A stretch of 6,162 bases of DNA from Nitriliruptoraceae bacterium (GTDB lineage Bacteria > Actinomycetota > Nitriliruptoria > Nitriliruptorales > Nitriliruptoraceae). Location of the stretch: contig SLQK01000078.1 in NCBI GenBank assembly GCA_007131525.1, positions 1 to 6,162 of the forward strand. The letters run 5' to 3'. Under the pieces are notes generated by a model. That model saw only the letters and a program-made list of their open reading frames with translations. It had not been told where the DNA came from and made no database searches. This document shows, one piece after another, positions 1 through 5,273 of this stretch. Both the position numbers and the translations under genes were made by a program. Every line of letters starts with the position of its first letter. The first letter of the stretch is position 1.

Positions 1-1213
1 CGGCGCCGGCATGGGCGGCGGCCACGACGAGCGCGAGCAGACGCTCAACCAGCTGCTGGTCGAGATGGACGGCTTCGACGTCCGGACCGCCGTGATCCTC
101 ATCGCCGCCACCAACCGTCCCGACATCCTCGACCCGGCCCTGCTGCGTCCCGGCCGGTTCGACCGGCAGATCGTGGTGGACCGCCCGGACCTGATCGGTC
201 GCGAGGCGATCCTCGAGGTCCACGCCAAGGGCAAGCCGCTCGGCGACGACGTCGACCTCGGTGTGCTCGCCCGCTCCACCCCCGGGTTCACCGGCGCGGA
301 CCTCGCCAACCTCGTGAACGAAGGGGCCCTGCTCGCCGCCCGTCGCGGCAAGCAGGAGATCGACATGGCGGAGCTGCAGGAGTCGATCGAGCGCGTGATC
401 GCCGGCCCGGAGCGCAAGACCCGGCTGATGAGCGAGGACGAGAAGCGCACCGTCGCCTACCACGAGGCGGGCCACGCCATCGTCGGACACGCGCTGCCGA
501 ACGCCGACCCGGTCCACAAGATCACGATCATCCCGCGGGGTCAGGCACTCGGGTTCACCATGCAACTGCCGACCGAGGACAAGTACCTCATCGCCCGCTC
601 GGAGCTGATCGACCGCCTGGCGGTGATGATGGGTGGCCGGGTCGCCGAGGAGCTCAAGGTCGGTGACATCACCACCGGCGCCGGTGACGACATCCGCAAG
701 GCCACCGCCACCGCACGCGAGATGGTCACCCAGTACGGGATGAGCACGCTCCTCGGGCCGATCACCCTGGGCCAGAAGGACTCCCAGCCCTTCCTCGGCA
801 AGGAGTTCGGTCACCAGCCGGACTACTCCGGGGCGGTCGCCCAGCAGATCGACGAGGAGGTCCGGGCGCTGCTCGACGAGGCGCACGACGAGGCGCTGGA
901 GATCCTGGTCGAGAACGACCATGTGCTCGAGGCGCTGGCCGCCAAGCTGTTGGAGGTCGAGACCGTCGACGGGCAGCTCCTCGCCGAGGTCTTCGAGCCG
1001 GTCCACCACCGACCCAGTCGTGCGCTCACGGTCCCCTCGATCGACGACCCCGCCGCCGTCATCGAGAAGCTGCGACGCGGCCAGCTGGGTGGCAACGGCC
1101 GCGGCAACGGCCACGGCAACGGCCACGCGCAGCCCGCCGGCCAAGCCACCGAGCACGCTGCGGATCAGGCCGCGGAGTCGTCCACCTCGGCGTCGGCGTC
1201 GAAGCAGGGCTGA
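1..1213 (+). CDS. ftsH: ATP-dependent zinc metalloprotease FtsH, C-terminal part (5' end outside window)
   Basis: FtsH is a membrane-anchored hexameric AAA+ protease that unfolds and degrades membrane and short-lived cytosolic proteins. The frame is open from base 2, giving 403 residues. The first (GAGMGGGHDEREQTLNQLL) lie just after Walker B in the AAA+ domain, so the ATG at 11 is internal and roughly 250 residues are missing: the membrane segments, Walker A and Walker B. Visible are the second region of homology with two candidate arginine fingers (RPGRFDR, Arg codons at 146 and 155), the AAA lid, the zinc site HEAGH (461-475) and the likely third zinc ligand, Asp in GAGDD (codon 689). The protease domain ends near EVFEPVHH. 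A tail of about 55 residues follows, with three GNG(R/H) units and an Ala/Ser-rich end, and the stop is TGA 1211-1213. Identity is certain. The tail is species-specific and its role unknown. ftsH upstream of folE is the usual actinobacterial order. Confidence 0.97.
   Translation, partial: GAGMGGGHDEREQTLNQLLVEMDGFDVRTAVILIAATNRPDILDPALLRPGRFDRQIVVDRPDLIGREAILEVHAKGKPLGDDVDLGVLARSTPGFTGADLANLVNEGALLAARRGKQEIDMAELQESIERVIAGPERKTRLMSEDEKRTVAYHEAGHAIVGHALPNADPVHKITIIPRGQALGFTMQLPTEDKYLIARSELIDRLAVMMGGRVAEELKVGDITTGAGDDIRKATATAREMVTQYGMSTLLGPITLGQKDSQPFLGKEFGHQPDYSGAVAQQIDEEVRALLDEAHDEALEILVENDHVLEALAAKLLEVETVDGQLLAEVFEPVHHRPSRALTVPSIDDPAAVIEKLRRGQLGGNGRGNGHGNGHAQPAGQATEHAADQAAESSTSASASKQG
1091..1126 (+). 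repeat. 12-bp tandem repeat (3 copies) coding the GNGR/GNGH/GNGH tail of FtsH
   Basis: Three contiguous in-frame copies of GGCAACGGCCRC lie at 1091-1102, 1103-1114 and 1115-1126. The last two are identical and the first differs by one base (CGC for CAC). They encode Gly-Asn-Gly-Arg, Gly-Asn-Gly-His and Gly-Asn-Gly-His in the disordered C-terminal tail of FtsH, outside the catalytic domain. The unit is a multiple of three, so copy number can vary by slippage without breaking the frame. Confidence 0.9.
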
Positions 1214-1232
1214 GCGCCCGAGCTGGAGACCA

Positions 1233-1251
1233 CGCCCCCGACGGTGGGGCG
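1233..1251 (+). terminator. Weak GC hairpin between ftsH and folE (possible attenuator, poor terminator)
   Basis: CGCCCC (1233-1238) can pair with GGGGCG (1246-1251) around a 7-nt loop, 20 bases after the ftsH stop. No T-run follows, so this is not a standard intrinsic terminator. In DNA of this composition a 6-bp GC stem is expected often by chance. The folE ribosome binding site begins 15 bases downstream. Confidence 0.2.
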
Positions 1252-1265
1252 GGCCGCTCACCACG

Positions 1266-1271
1266 AAGGAG
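1266..1271 (+). promoter_or_regulatory. folE ribosome binding site
   Basis: AAGGAG ends 7 bases before the GTG at 1279. This near-consensus Shine-Dalgarno site at ideal spacing fixes the folE start at GTG 1279 and supports the roughly 50-residue N-terminal leader of FolE being translated. Confidence 0.85.
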
Positions 1272-1278
1272 ACCACTC

Positions 1279-1989
1279 GTGAGCGTGCACCCACTGCCCC
1301 ACACGACCAACGGGGTCGAGCCCCACCTCGACGACGACGTCGAGGTACTGGCCGCCGACCGGGCTGAGAACGTCGCCGCCTCGCAGCGCAGGGTCCGGCA
1401 CATCACCGGCATCGAACCCTCCCGCACCTTCGACCACCAGAAGATCGCCCAGGCCGTCCGGCTGCTCTTCGAAGCGATCGGGGAGGACCCCGACCGTCCC
1501 GGCATCGCCGACACCCCGGCACGGGTGGCACGGGAGTACGACGAGATCTTCGCGGGGCTGCTCGTCGACCCGGCGGACGTGCTGTCGGTGACCTTCGACG
1601 AGGCCTACGACGAGATCGTCATGATGCGCGACATCGAGTTCCACTCGATGTGCGAGCACCACCTGGTGCCCTTCACGGGACATGCCCACGTCGCCTACCT
1701 CCCGAACGCCAACGGCCAGGTCACCGGGCTGTCGAAGCTGGCGCGCCTGGTCGATGTCTGTGCGAAGCGCCCCGGGCTGCAGGAGCGCATGACGGCGATG
1801 ATCGCCGACGCGCTCGAGCGGGCACTCGAGCCCCGTGGGGTCATGGTCGTCGTGGAGGCCCGCCACTTCTGCATGGAGATGCGGGGCATCCGCAAGCCGG
1901 GTGCGCAGACGGTCACCTCGACGGTGCGCGGCAAGTTCCGTGACGACCCGAAGACCCGCGCCGAGGCGATGATGCTCCTCAAGGGCTGA
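1279..1989 (+). CDS. folE: GTP cyclohydrolase I
   Basis: FolE converts GTP to 7,8-dihydroneopterin triphosphate and formate, the first committed step of folate synthesis. It works in the cytosol, normally as a homodecamer. The 236-residue product has the family core from about residue 51 (FDHQKIAQAVRLLFEAIGED, then TPARVAREYDEIFAGL). The zinc and catalytic segment is FHSMCEHHLVPF, where Cys125 and His128 plus Cys198 (RHFCMEMRG) match the three zinc ligands and His127 the catalytic His of the E. coli enzyme. GLSKLARLVDV and the closing QTVTSTVRGKFRDD are also typical. E. coli FolE has 222 residues, so the extra length is an N-terminal leader of about 50 residues, acidic in its middle (HLDDDVEVLAADRAE) and probably flexible. 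The GTG start has a strong ribosome binding site. All three zinc ligands are present, so this is the zinc-dependent type IA enzyme and probably active. Confidence 0.97.
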   Translation: MSVHPLPHTTNGVEPHLDDDVEVLAADRAENVAASQRRVRHITGIEPSRTFDHQKIAQAVRLLFEAIGEDPDRPGIADTPARVAREYDEIFAGLLVDPADVLSVTFDEAYDEIVMMRDIEFHSMCEHHLVPFTGHAHVAYLPNANGQVTGLSKLARLVDVCAKRPGLQERMTAMIADALERALEPRGVMVVVEARHFCMEMRGIRKPGAQTVTSTVRGKFRDDPKTRAEAMMLLKG

Positions 1990-2001
1990 GGCAGGCGCGA
2001 T

Positions 2002-2019
2002 CGTCGCGGTCGGGCGACG
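2002..2019 (+). terminator. GC-rich hairpin 13 bases after folE stop (weak terminator candidate)
   Basis: CGTCGC (2002-2007) and GCGACG (2014-2019) form a 6-bp stem with a 6-nt loop. There is no downstream T-run. It could slow polymerase or protect the folE mRNA end, but chance hairpins are common in sequence this rich in GC. Confidence 0.25.
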
Positions 2020-2024
2020 CGTCG

Positions 2025-2097
2025 GGCCACGGCGCCCACCTGGTCGCGCCGCCACCGGCCACGGCGCCCACCTGGCGGCTCCCCCCCCGGCCACGGC
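2025..2097 (+). repeat. 19-bp direct repeat at 32-bp period in the folE-folP gap, with partial third copy
   Basis: GGCCACGGCGCCCACCTGG occurs exactly at 2025-2043 and 2057-2075. The same phase is kept by a third, partial match (GGCCACGGC, 2089-2097), so copies begin at 2025, 2057 and 2089. The 13-bp spacers differ, the second containing a run of eight C (2081-2088). The unit carries the palindrome GGCGCC. The period is not a multiple of three and the region lies between genes, so it is not a coding repeat. It may be a regulator-binding array or a short tandem duplication that has decayed. Confidence 0.75.
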
Positions 2098-2113
2098 CGC
2101 TGCAGGCTGGCCG
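2088..2113 (+). other. Inverted repeat upstream of folP
   Basis: CGGCCA (2088-2093) is complementary to TGGCCG (2108-2113). Inside it, GCC (2096-2098) can pair with GGC (2105-2107) after a 2-nt bulge, leaving a 6-nt loop. The arm overlaps the third partial copy of the 32-bp repeat and sits directly before the candidate -10 box. It could be an operator, an RNA hairpin or chance. Confidence 0.35.
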
Positions 2114-2119
2114 TAGCAT
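2114..2119 (+). promoter_or_regulatory. Possible -10 element (TAGCAT) for the folP-panC run
   Basis: TAGCAT fits the actinobacterial sigma-70-type -10 pattern TANNNT and lies 38 bases before the folP ATG, in the only larger gap of the cluster. Nothing resembling TTGACA is present 16-18 bases upstream, where the sequence is GGCCACGGC. A transcript from here would start near 2126 with a 5' leader of about 30 bases. Confidence 0.25.
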
Positions 2120-2147
2120 GCGATGGTCACGGGGACACGGATCGGGC

Positions 2148-2153
2148 GGAGGG
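2148..2153 (+). promoter_or_regulatory. folP ribosome binding site
   Basis: GGAGGG lies 4 bases before the ATG at 2158. Spacing is slightly short but usable. It supports the upstream start and therefore the long form of FolP. Nearby ATGs at 2118 and 2123 are in other frames. Confidence 0.7.
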
Positions 2154-2157
2154 CCGG

Positions 2158-3291
2158 ATGAGCGACGCGGCGCCACGGGCCTCGCTCCGCGTGCGCGACG
2201 CCACCGCTTGGGAGGTCTCGGGACCGGTCGACGTCGAGGTGTACGGCGAGCCGACCGTGATCGAACAGCTGCTGGTGGCGGTCCCGAGCGAGGTCGCACG
2301 GTCCCGACCGGCGTCCGCCCTCCTGCGGCTGCGGGCTCCGGCGATCCGGTTGCGCGAGGCCCTGGCGAGCGCCGACCCCCGCCTGGCCGACCACCTCGAT
2401 GCTCGGCTCGCCAGCTGGCGGCAGCCGCCCCCGGACCTGCAGACCCCCGCTGGCACGCTGCCGACCGCGACCAGACCTGTGGTGCTGGGCATCCTCAACG
2501 TCACGCCGGACTCGTTCTCCGATGGCGGCACGGCCTACGACCCCCAGCGGCACCCGGCTCCGGCCCTGGCCGCCGCCGCGGCCTTGCTGGAGGCCGGCGC
2601 CGACGTGATCGACGTCGGCGGGGAGTCGACCCGGCCCGGCGCTGAGCCGGTCGCCGTCGAGGAGGAGCTGCGACGGGTCCTGCCGGTGGTGCGGGAGTTG
2701 GCGGCCGCCGGGGCCGTCGTCTCGATCGACACCACCAAGGCAGCCGTCGCCCGGGCGGCGATCGAGGCGGGGGCGGCGTTGGTCAACGATGTCTCCGCCG
2801 GTGCCCTCGACCCCGTCCTGCTGGAGACCGTCGCCGCGGCTGAGGTCCCCTACGTGCTGATGCACCTGCAGGGGACGCCTCTCACGATGCAGCAGGACCC
2901 GCGCTACCTCGATGTCGTCGCCGAGGTGCATCACGCGCTGGATACCGGGTTGGACCGGCTCGCGGACCGGGGGGTGGCACCGGAGCGGGTCGTGCTGGAC
3001 CCGGGGATCGGTTTCGGGAAGCGGCTGGAGCACAACCTCGCCCTGCTCCGCGAGCTCTCGACGTTCACGTCCTTCGGGCGTCCGGTGCTGGTCGGCGCCT
3101 CCCGCAAGAGCTTCATCGGGCACCTGACGGGTGGGGCCGGGCCGGACGACCGGCTCGAGGGTTCGCTGAGCGTGGCGGCGCTGGCGGTCGACCGGGGTGC
3201 CCGGCTGCTGCGGGTGCACGACGTCGCTGCGACCGTGCGTGCGGTCACCCTGGCGCACGCGATCAGCCATCCGTCCGACGTGCCGTCCTGA
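2158..3291 (+). CDS. folP: Dihydropteroate synthase, long form with N-terminal extension
   Basis: FolP condenses 6-hydroxymethyl-7,8-dihydropterin diphosphate with p-aminobenzoate to give dihydropteroate; it is the sulfonamide target. The 377-residue product carries a complete TIM-barrel core from about residue 107: GILNVTPDSFSDGG (111-124), DVGGESTRPG (152-161), SIDT with Asp191, VNDVSAG (209-215), MHLQGTP (235-241), DPGIGFGK (281-288), GASRKSF with Lys317, and RVHD with Arg352 and His354. These match the pterin, pyrophosphate and pABA contacts of the family. No insertion of the kind seen in sulfonamide-resistant Sul enzymes is apparent in the two substrate loops. Usual DHPS is about 270-285 residues, so about 105 residues precede the barrel. 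They keep strong G/C third-position bias, so they look truly coded. The linker (LASWRQPPPDLQTPAGTLP before RPVVLGILNVTP) resembles that of long DHPS forms in some other bacteria. folB follows after 15 bp. Confidence 0.96.
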   Translation: MSDAAPRASLRVRDATAWEVSGPVDVEVYGEPTVIEQLLVAVPSEVARSRPASALLRLRAPAIRLREALASADPRLADHLDARLASWRQPPPDLQTPAGTLPTATRPVVLGILNVTPDSFSDGGTAYDPQRHPAPALAAAAALLEAGADVIDVGGESTRPGAEPVAVEEELRRVLPVVRELAAAGAVVSIDTTKAAVARAAIEAGAALVNDVSAGALDPVLLETVAAAEVPYVLMHLQGTPLTMQQDPRYLDVVAEVHHALDTGLDRLADRGVAPERVVLDPGIGFGKRLEHNLALLRELSTFTSFGRPVLVGASRKSFIGHLTGGAGPDDRLEGSLSVAALAVDRGARLLRVHDVAATVRAVTLAHAISHPSDVPS

Positions 3292-3306
3292 GCCGAGGAG
3301 CGCAGC

Positions 3307-3666
3307 GTGGACCGCATCACGATCACCGGCATCGAGGTCTTCGGCCACCACGGGGTGCTGCCCCACGAGCGCGAGTTCGGCCAGCGTTTCGTGGTCGATG
3401 TGTCGCTCGGCGTCGACCTGGCGGCCGCAGGTGCCTCGGACGATCTCGCCGACACCGTCGACTACGGCCGCCTCTCTGGGGACATCGCCGCGATCGTCGC
3501 CGGTCCCCCCGTCGACCTGATCGAGACCGTGGCGGAGCGCATCGCCACGCGCTGCCTGGAGGACCAGCGGGTCCTGGCCGCCGAGGTGACCGTCCACAAG
3601 CCGTCGGCGCCGGTGCCCGTGGTGGCCGCCGAGGTCTCGGTCACGATCCGGCGGGTGCGGGCGTGA
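3307..3666 (+). CDS. folB: Dihydroneopterin aldolase
   Basis: FolB cleaves 7,8-dihydroneopterin to 6-hydroxymethyl-7,8-dihydropterin and glycolaldehyde. It is a cytosolic tunnel-fold enzyme, usually octameric. At 119 residues it has the normal length. Visible family features are FGHHGVLPHEREFGQRF (residues 12-28, with Glu21 and Glu23 near the substrate-binding Glu), DTVDYG with Tyr53, LIETVAERIA with the pterin-anchoring Glu73, and VHKPSAPVP with the catalytic Lys98. The GTG start is preceded by GAGGAG (3295-3300) at 6-base spacing. The stop overlaps the folK start by 4 bases (GTGA, 3663-3666), so translation of folK is probably coupled. Nothing suggests loss of function. Confidence 0.96.
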   Translation: MDRITITGIEVFGHHGVLPHEREFGQRFVVDVSLGVDLAAAGASDDLADTVDYGRLSGDIAAIVAGPPVDLIETVAERIATRCLEDQRVLAAEVTVHKPSAPVPVVAAEVSVTIRRVRA

Positions 3667-4388
3667 GCGAGAGCTTCGCGCTCGGGCTCGGGGCCAACGT
3701 CGGTGACGCGCTGGAGACCCTGACCGCCGCCGTCTACGCGATCGACGACCTCGACGGTGTGGTCGTCACCGACGTGTCGGGCGTCTACCGGACCCCACCC
3801 TGGCCCGCACCACCCGACCCCCGCGCCGTGCCGCAGGACGACTTCCTCAACCTGGCGCTGGTCGGTGTCACCTCGCTGTCGCCCTTCGAGCTGCTCGACG
3901 AGCTGCAGCTGATCGAGGCCGCCTTCGGGCGGGACCGGGACCGCGAGGTTCGGTGGGGACCGCGCCCCCTGGACATCGACCTGCTGCTGCACGGCGAGGT
4001 GGAGCTGGACACCGAGCGCCTGGTGCTGCCCCATCCCCGCATCACCGAGCGGGCCTTCGTGCTGGTGCCGTTGCTCGAGGTGCTCCCCGGTGGCGTGCTC
4101 CCCGGTGGCCAGCGGCTCACCGCTGCCCTGGCGGCACTGGCACCGATCGAGGACATCGAGCTGGAGGTCCGCCTCGAGGAGGTCCCGGGTGGGCGCCTCG
4201 CGCGACCCGAGGGCCCGAGCGGGCCGCCTGCGGGCTTCGTCCGTCCAGGGTGGCAGGACCTTGAGGCTGCTCGCGACCCCGGGCCGACCGGCACCACCGA
4301 CGGCGGGCCGGACGCAGCTGCCGCCGGCGGTGGTGACGCGGGTCTGGGCGGTGGTGGCGCCGCGGGCCCGGGCGGTGGTGCGGCATGA
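3663..4388 (+). CDS. folK: HPPK (2-amino-4-hydroxy-6-hydroxymethyldihydropteridine diphosphokinase) with Gly/Ala-rich tail
   Basis: FolK transfers diphosphate from ATP to 6-hydroxymethyl-7,8-dihydropterin, making the FolP substrate. The core spans about residues 5-165: ALGLGANVGD, SGVYRTPPW, DDFLNLALVG, RWGPRPLDIDLLLHG (98-111; Asp104 and Asp106 are the magnesium ligands) and LPHPRITERAFVLVPLLEV (122-140; His124, Arg126). Typical HPPK is about 160 residues. Here about 75 more follow, ending in a low-complexity Gly/Ala stretch (about 218-241) made from repeated GGCGGTGGTG units. A perfect 15-bp duplication codes VLPGG twice at residues 140-149. The GTG start overlaps the folB stop and has no clear ribosome binding site, and the stop overlaps the next ATG (ATGA), so both junctions look translationally coupled. 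The core should be active. The tail is probably disordered and may be former spacer captured by stop loss. Confidence 0.95.
   Translation: MSESFALGLGANVGDALETLTAAVYAIDDLDGVVVTDVSGVYRTPPWPAPPDPRAVPQDDFLNLALVGVTSLSPFELLDELQLIEAAFGRDRDREVRWGPRPLDIDLLLHGEVELDTERLVLPHPRITERAFVLVPLLEVLPGGVLPGGQRLTAALAALAPIEDIELEVRLEEVPGGRLARPEGPSGPPAGFVRPGWQDLEAARDPGPTGTTDGGPDAAAAGGGDAGLGGGGAAGPGGGAA
4080..4109 (+). repeat. Perfect 15-bp tandem duplication inside folK (VLPGG x2)
   Basis: GTGCTCCCCGGTGGC occurs at 4080-4094 and again, identical, at 4095-4109. It encodes Val-Leu-Pro-Gly-Gly twice, in the loop after the HPPK motif PLLEV. Identity at all third positions points to recent slippage or to a selected repeat. 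Confidence 0.9.
4326..4380 (+). repeat. Three GGCGGTGGTG units forming the Gly-rich end of folK
   Basis: GGCGGTGGTG occurs at 4326-4335, 4347-4356 and 4371-4380, spaced by 21 and 24 bases. The last two sit in a longer imperfect unit of 24 bases (4338-4356 against 4362-4380 differ at 2 of 19 bases). Spacing is in multiples of three, so the frame is kept and the product is Gly/Ala-rich. The last unit ends 4 bases before the start codon of the next gene and offers only a weak, non-consensus ribosome binding sequence. Confidence 0.8.
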
Positions 4389-5269
4389 GGGTCGCCCTCA
4401 TCGGACCCGGGCGGGTCGGCACGTTGCTCGCGATCGCCGGTACTCGGGCGGGTTGGCGTGTGGCGGCCGTGGCGGGCGGTCGGGAGGCGTCGCGGTCCGC
4501 CCTGGCGGCCAGCATCGCGGGGTTGCGGACCTTCGACGACCCCGCCGAGGCGGTGGCGGGTGCCGACCTCGTGCTGGTCACCGTCCCCGACGACGCCATC
4601 GCGTCGGTGGTGGACGGGCTGGTGCGCGCCGATGCCCTCACCCCCTCGCACCGGGTCGTCCACGTGGCCGGCTCCCGCGGGCTGGACGCGCTGCGCCGGG
4701 CCCGGCTGGCAGGTGCGCAGGTGGCGGCCTGCCACCCGGCGATGACCATCCCGGCCGGAGCCAGCGACCCCGACCTGCTGGTCGGGGTGGCCTGGGCCGT
4801 GACGGCCGGACCGACGGACCGTGCCTGGGCCAGCGAGCTGGTCGTAGCGCTGGGCGGCGACCCCTTCCATCTCGCCGATGACGCCCGGGTGACCTACCAC
4901 GCCGCGCTGGCGCTGGCGTCCAACGCGGTGGGTGCTGCGGTCGTCGCGGCCCGACGGCTGCTGCTGGCGGCGCGGGTGGCGGACCCGGCGGCCTTCCTCG
5001 CCCCGCTGGCCCACGCCTCGGTGGACAACGCGGCCAGCACCGGTGCGGCGGCCCTGACCGGCCCGATCGTCCGCGGCGACGTCGGGACCATCGCGGCCCA
5101 CCTGGAGCGGCTCGCCGCGGATCTGCCGGAGCTGCTGCCGGTCTACCGGGCGCTGGCGCAGGCGACCCTGGAGCCCGTCCGGCCCAGCCTCGGTCCCGAG
5201 GTCGTCGCCGCGCTCGACGACCTGCTCGCCGGCGACGACCGAGGTGCGGGAACCGCGCTGGAGGGGTGA
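4385..5269 (+). CDS. Rossmann-like / DUF2520 oxidoreductase, candidate PanG-type ketopantoate reductase
   Basis: This is a 294-residue two-domain protein. The N-terminal NAD(P)-binding Rossmann fold opens at once with VALIGPGRVG (GxGxxG, residues 7-12). AGGREASRS (about 30-38), after the second strand, is rich in Arg/Ser, which suggests NADP. DLVLVTVPDDAI (61-72) and CHPAMTIP (116-123) are typical. The C-terminal helical DUF2520 domain shows VTYHAALALASN (169-180) and ALTGPIVRGD (223-232), hallmarks of that family. It corresponds in position and architecture to Rv3603c of M. tuberculosis. By family knowledge it is a 6-phosphogluconate-dehydrogenase-like reductase. PanG of Francisella, a ketopantoate reductase unrelated to PanE, is to my recollection of this family, and the neighbouring panC makes that role attractive here. 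Substrate is inferred, not shown. The ATG overlaps the folK stop, and the Rossmann strand beginning at residue 2 fixes this start. panC follows after 4 bp. Confidence 0.88.
   Translation: MRVALIGPGRVGTLLAIAGTRAGWRVAAVAGGREASRSALAASIAGLRTFDDPAEAVAGADLVLVTVPDDAIASVVDGLVRADALTPSHRVVHVAGSRGLDALRRARLAGAQVAACHPAMTIPAGASDPDLLVGVAWAVTAGPTDRAWASELVVALGGDPFHLADDARVTYHAALALASNAVGAAVVAARRLLLAARVADPAAFLAPLAHASVDNAASTGAAALTGPIVRGDVGTIAAHLERLAADLPELLPVYRALAQATLEPVRPSLGPEVVAALDDLLAGDDRGAGTALEG
5260..5266 (+). promoter_or_regulatory. panC ribosome binding site inside the end of the DUF2520 gene
   Basis: GGAGGGG overlaps the last codons of the upstream gene and ends 7 bases before GTG 5274. It selects GTG 5274 over the ATG at 5269, which is only 2 bases away, out of frame and followed by a stop after five codons, and over the in-frame GTG at 5283, which is 16 bases away. 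Confidence 0.8.
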
Positions 5270-5273
5270 TGAC

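Noticed and set aside
11..13. ATG at 11 as the start of FtsH
   Set aside because: The frame continues upstream as GAG before MGGGHDERE, an internal AAA+ segment. There is no ribosome binding site, and the gene clearly enters from outside the window.
1233..2019. Hairpins at 1233-1251 and 2002-2019 as true intrinsic terminators
   Set aside because: Both are short 6-bp GC stems without a following T-run. Such stems arise often by chance in this composition, so they are listed only at low confidence.
2025..2097. CRISPR array from the 32-bp periodic repeat
   Set aside because: There are only two full copies, with 13-bp interval sequences that are GC-rich and too short for spacers, and no cas genes are nearby.
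2118..2125. ATGs at 2118 and 2123 as folP starts
   Set aside because: Neither is in the folP frame. ATG 2158 has GGAGGG upstream and reads directly into FolP.
1258..3597. 779-codon open frame on the minus strand opposite folE, folP and folB
   Set aside because: It spans three genes with complete catalytic motifs on the other strand. Long antisense frames are a by-product of strong G/C third-position bias, and the translation is Arg/Gly/His-rich without a recognisable domain.
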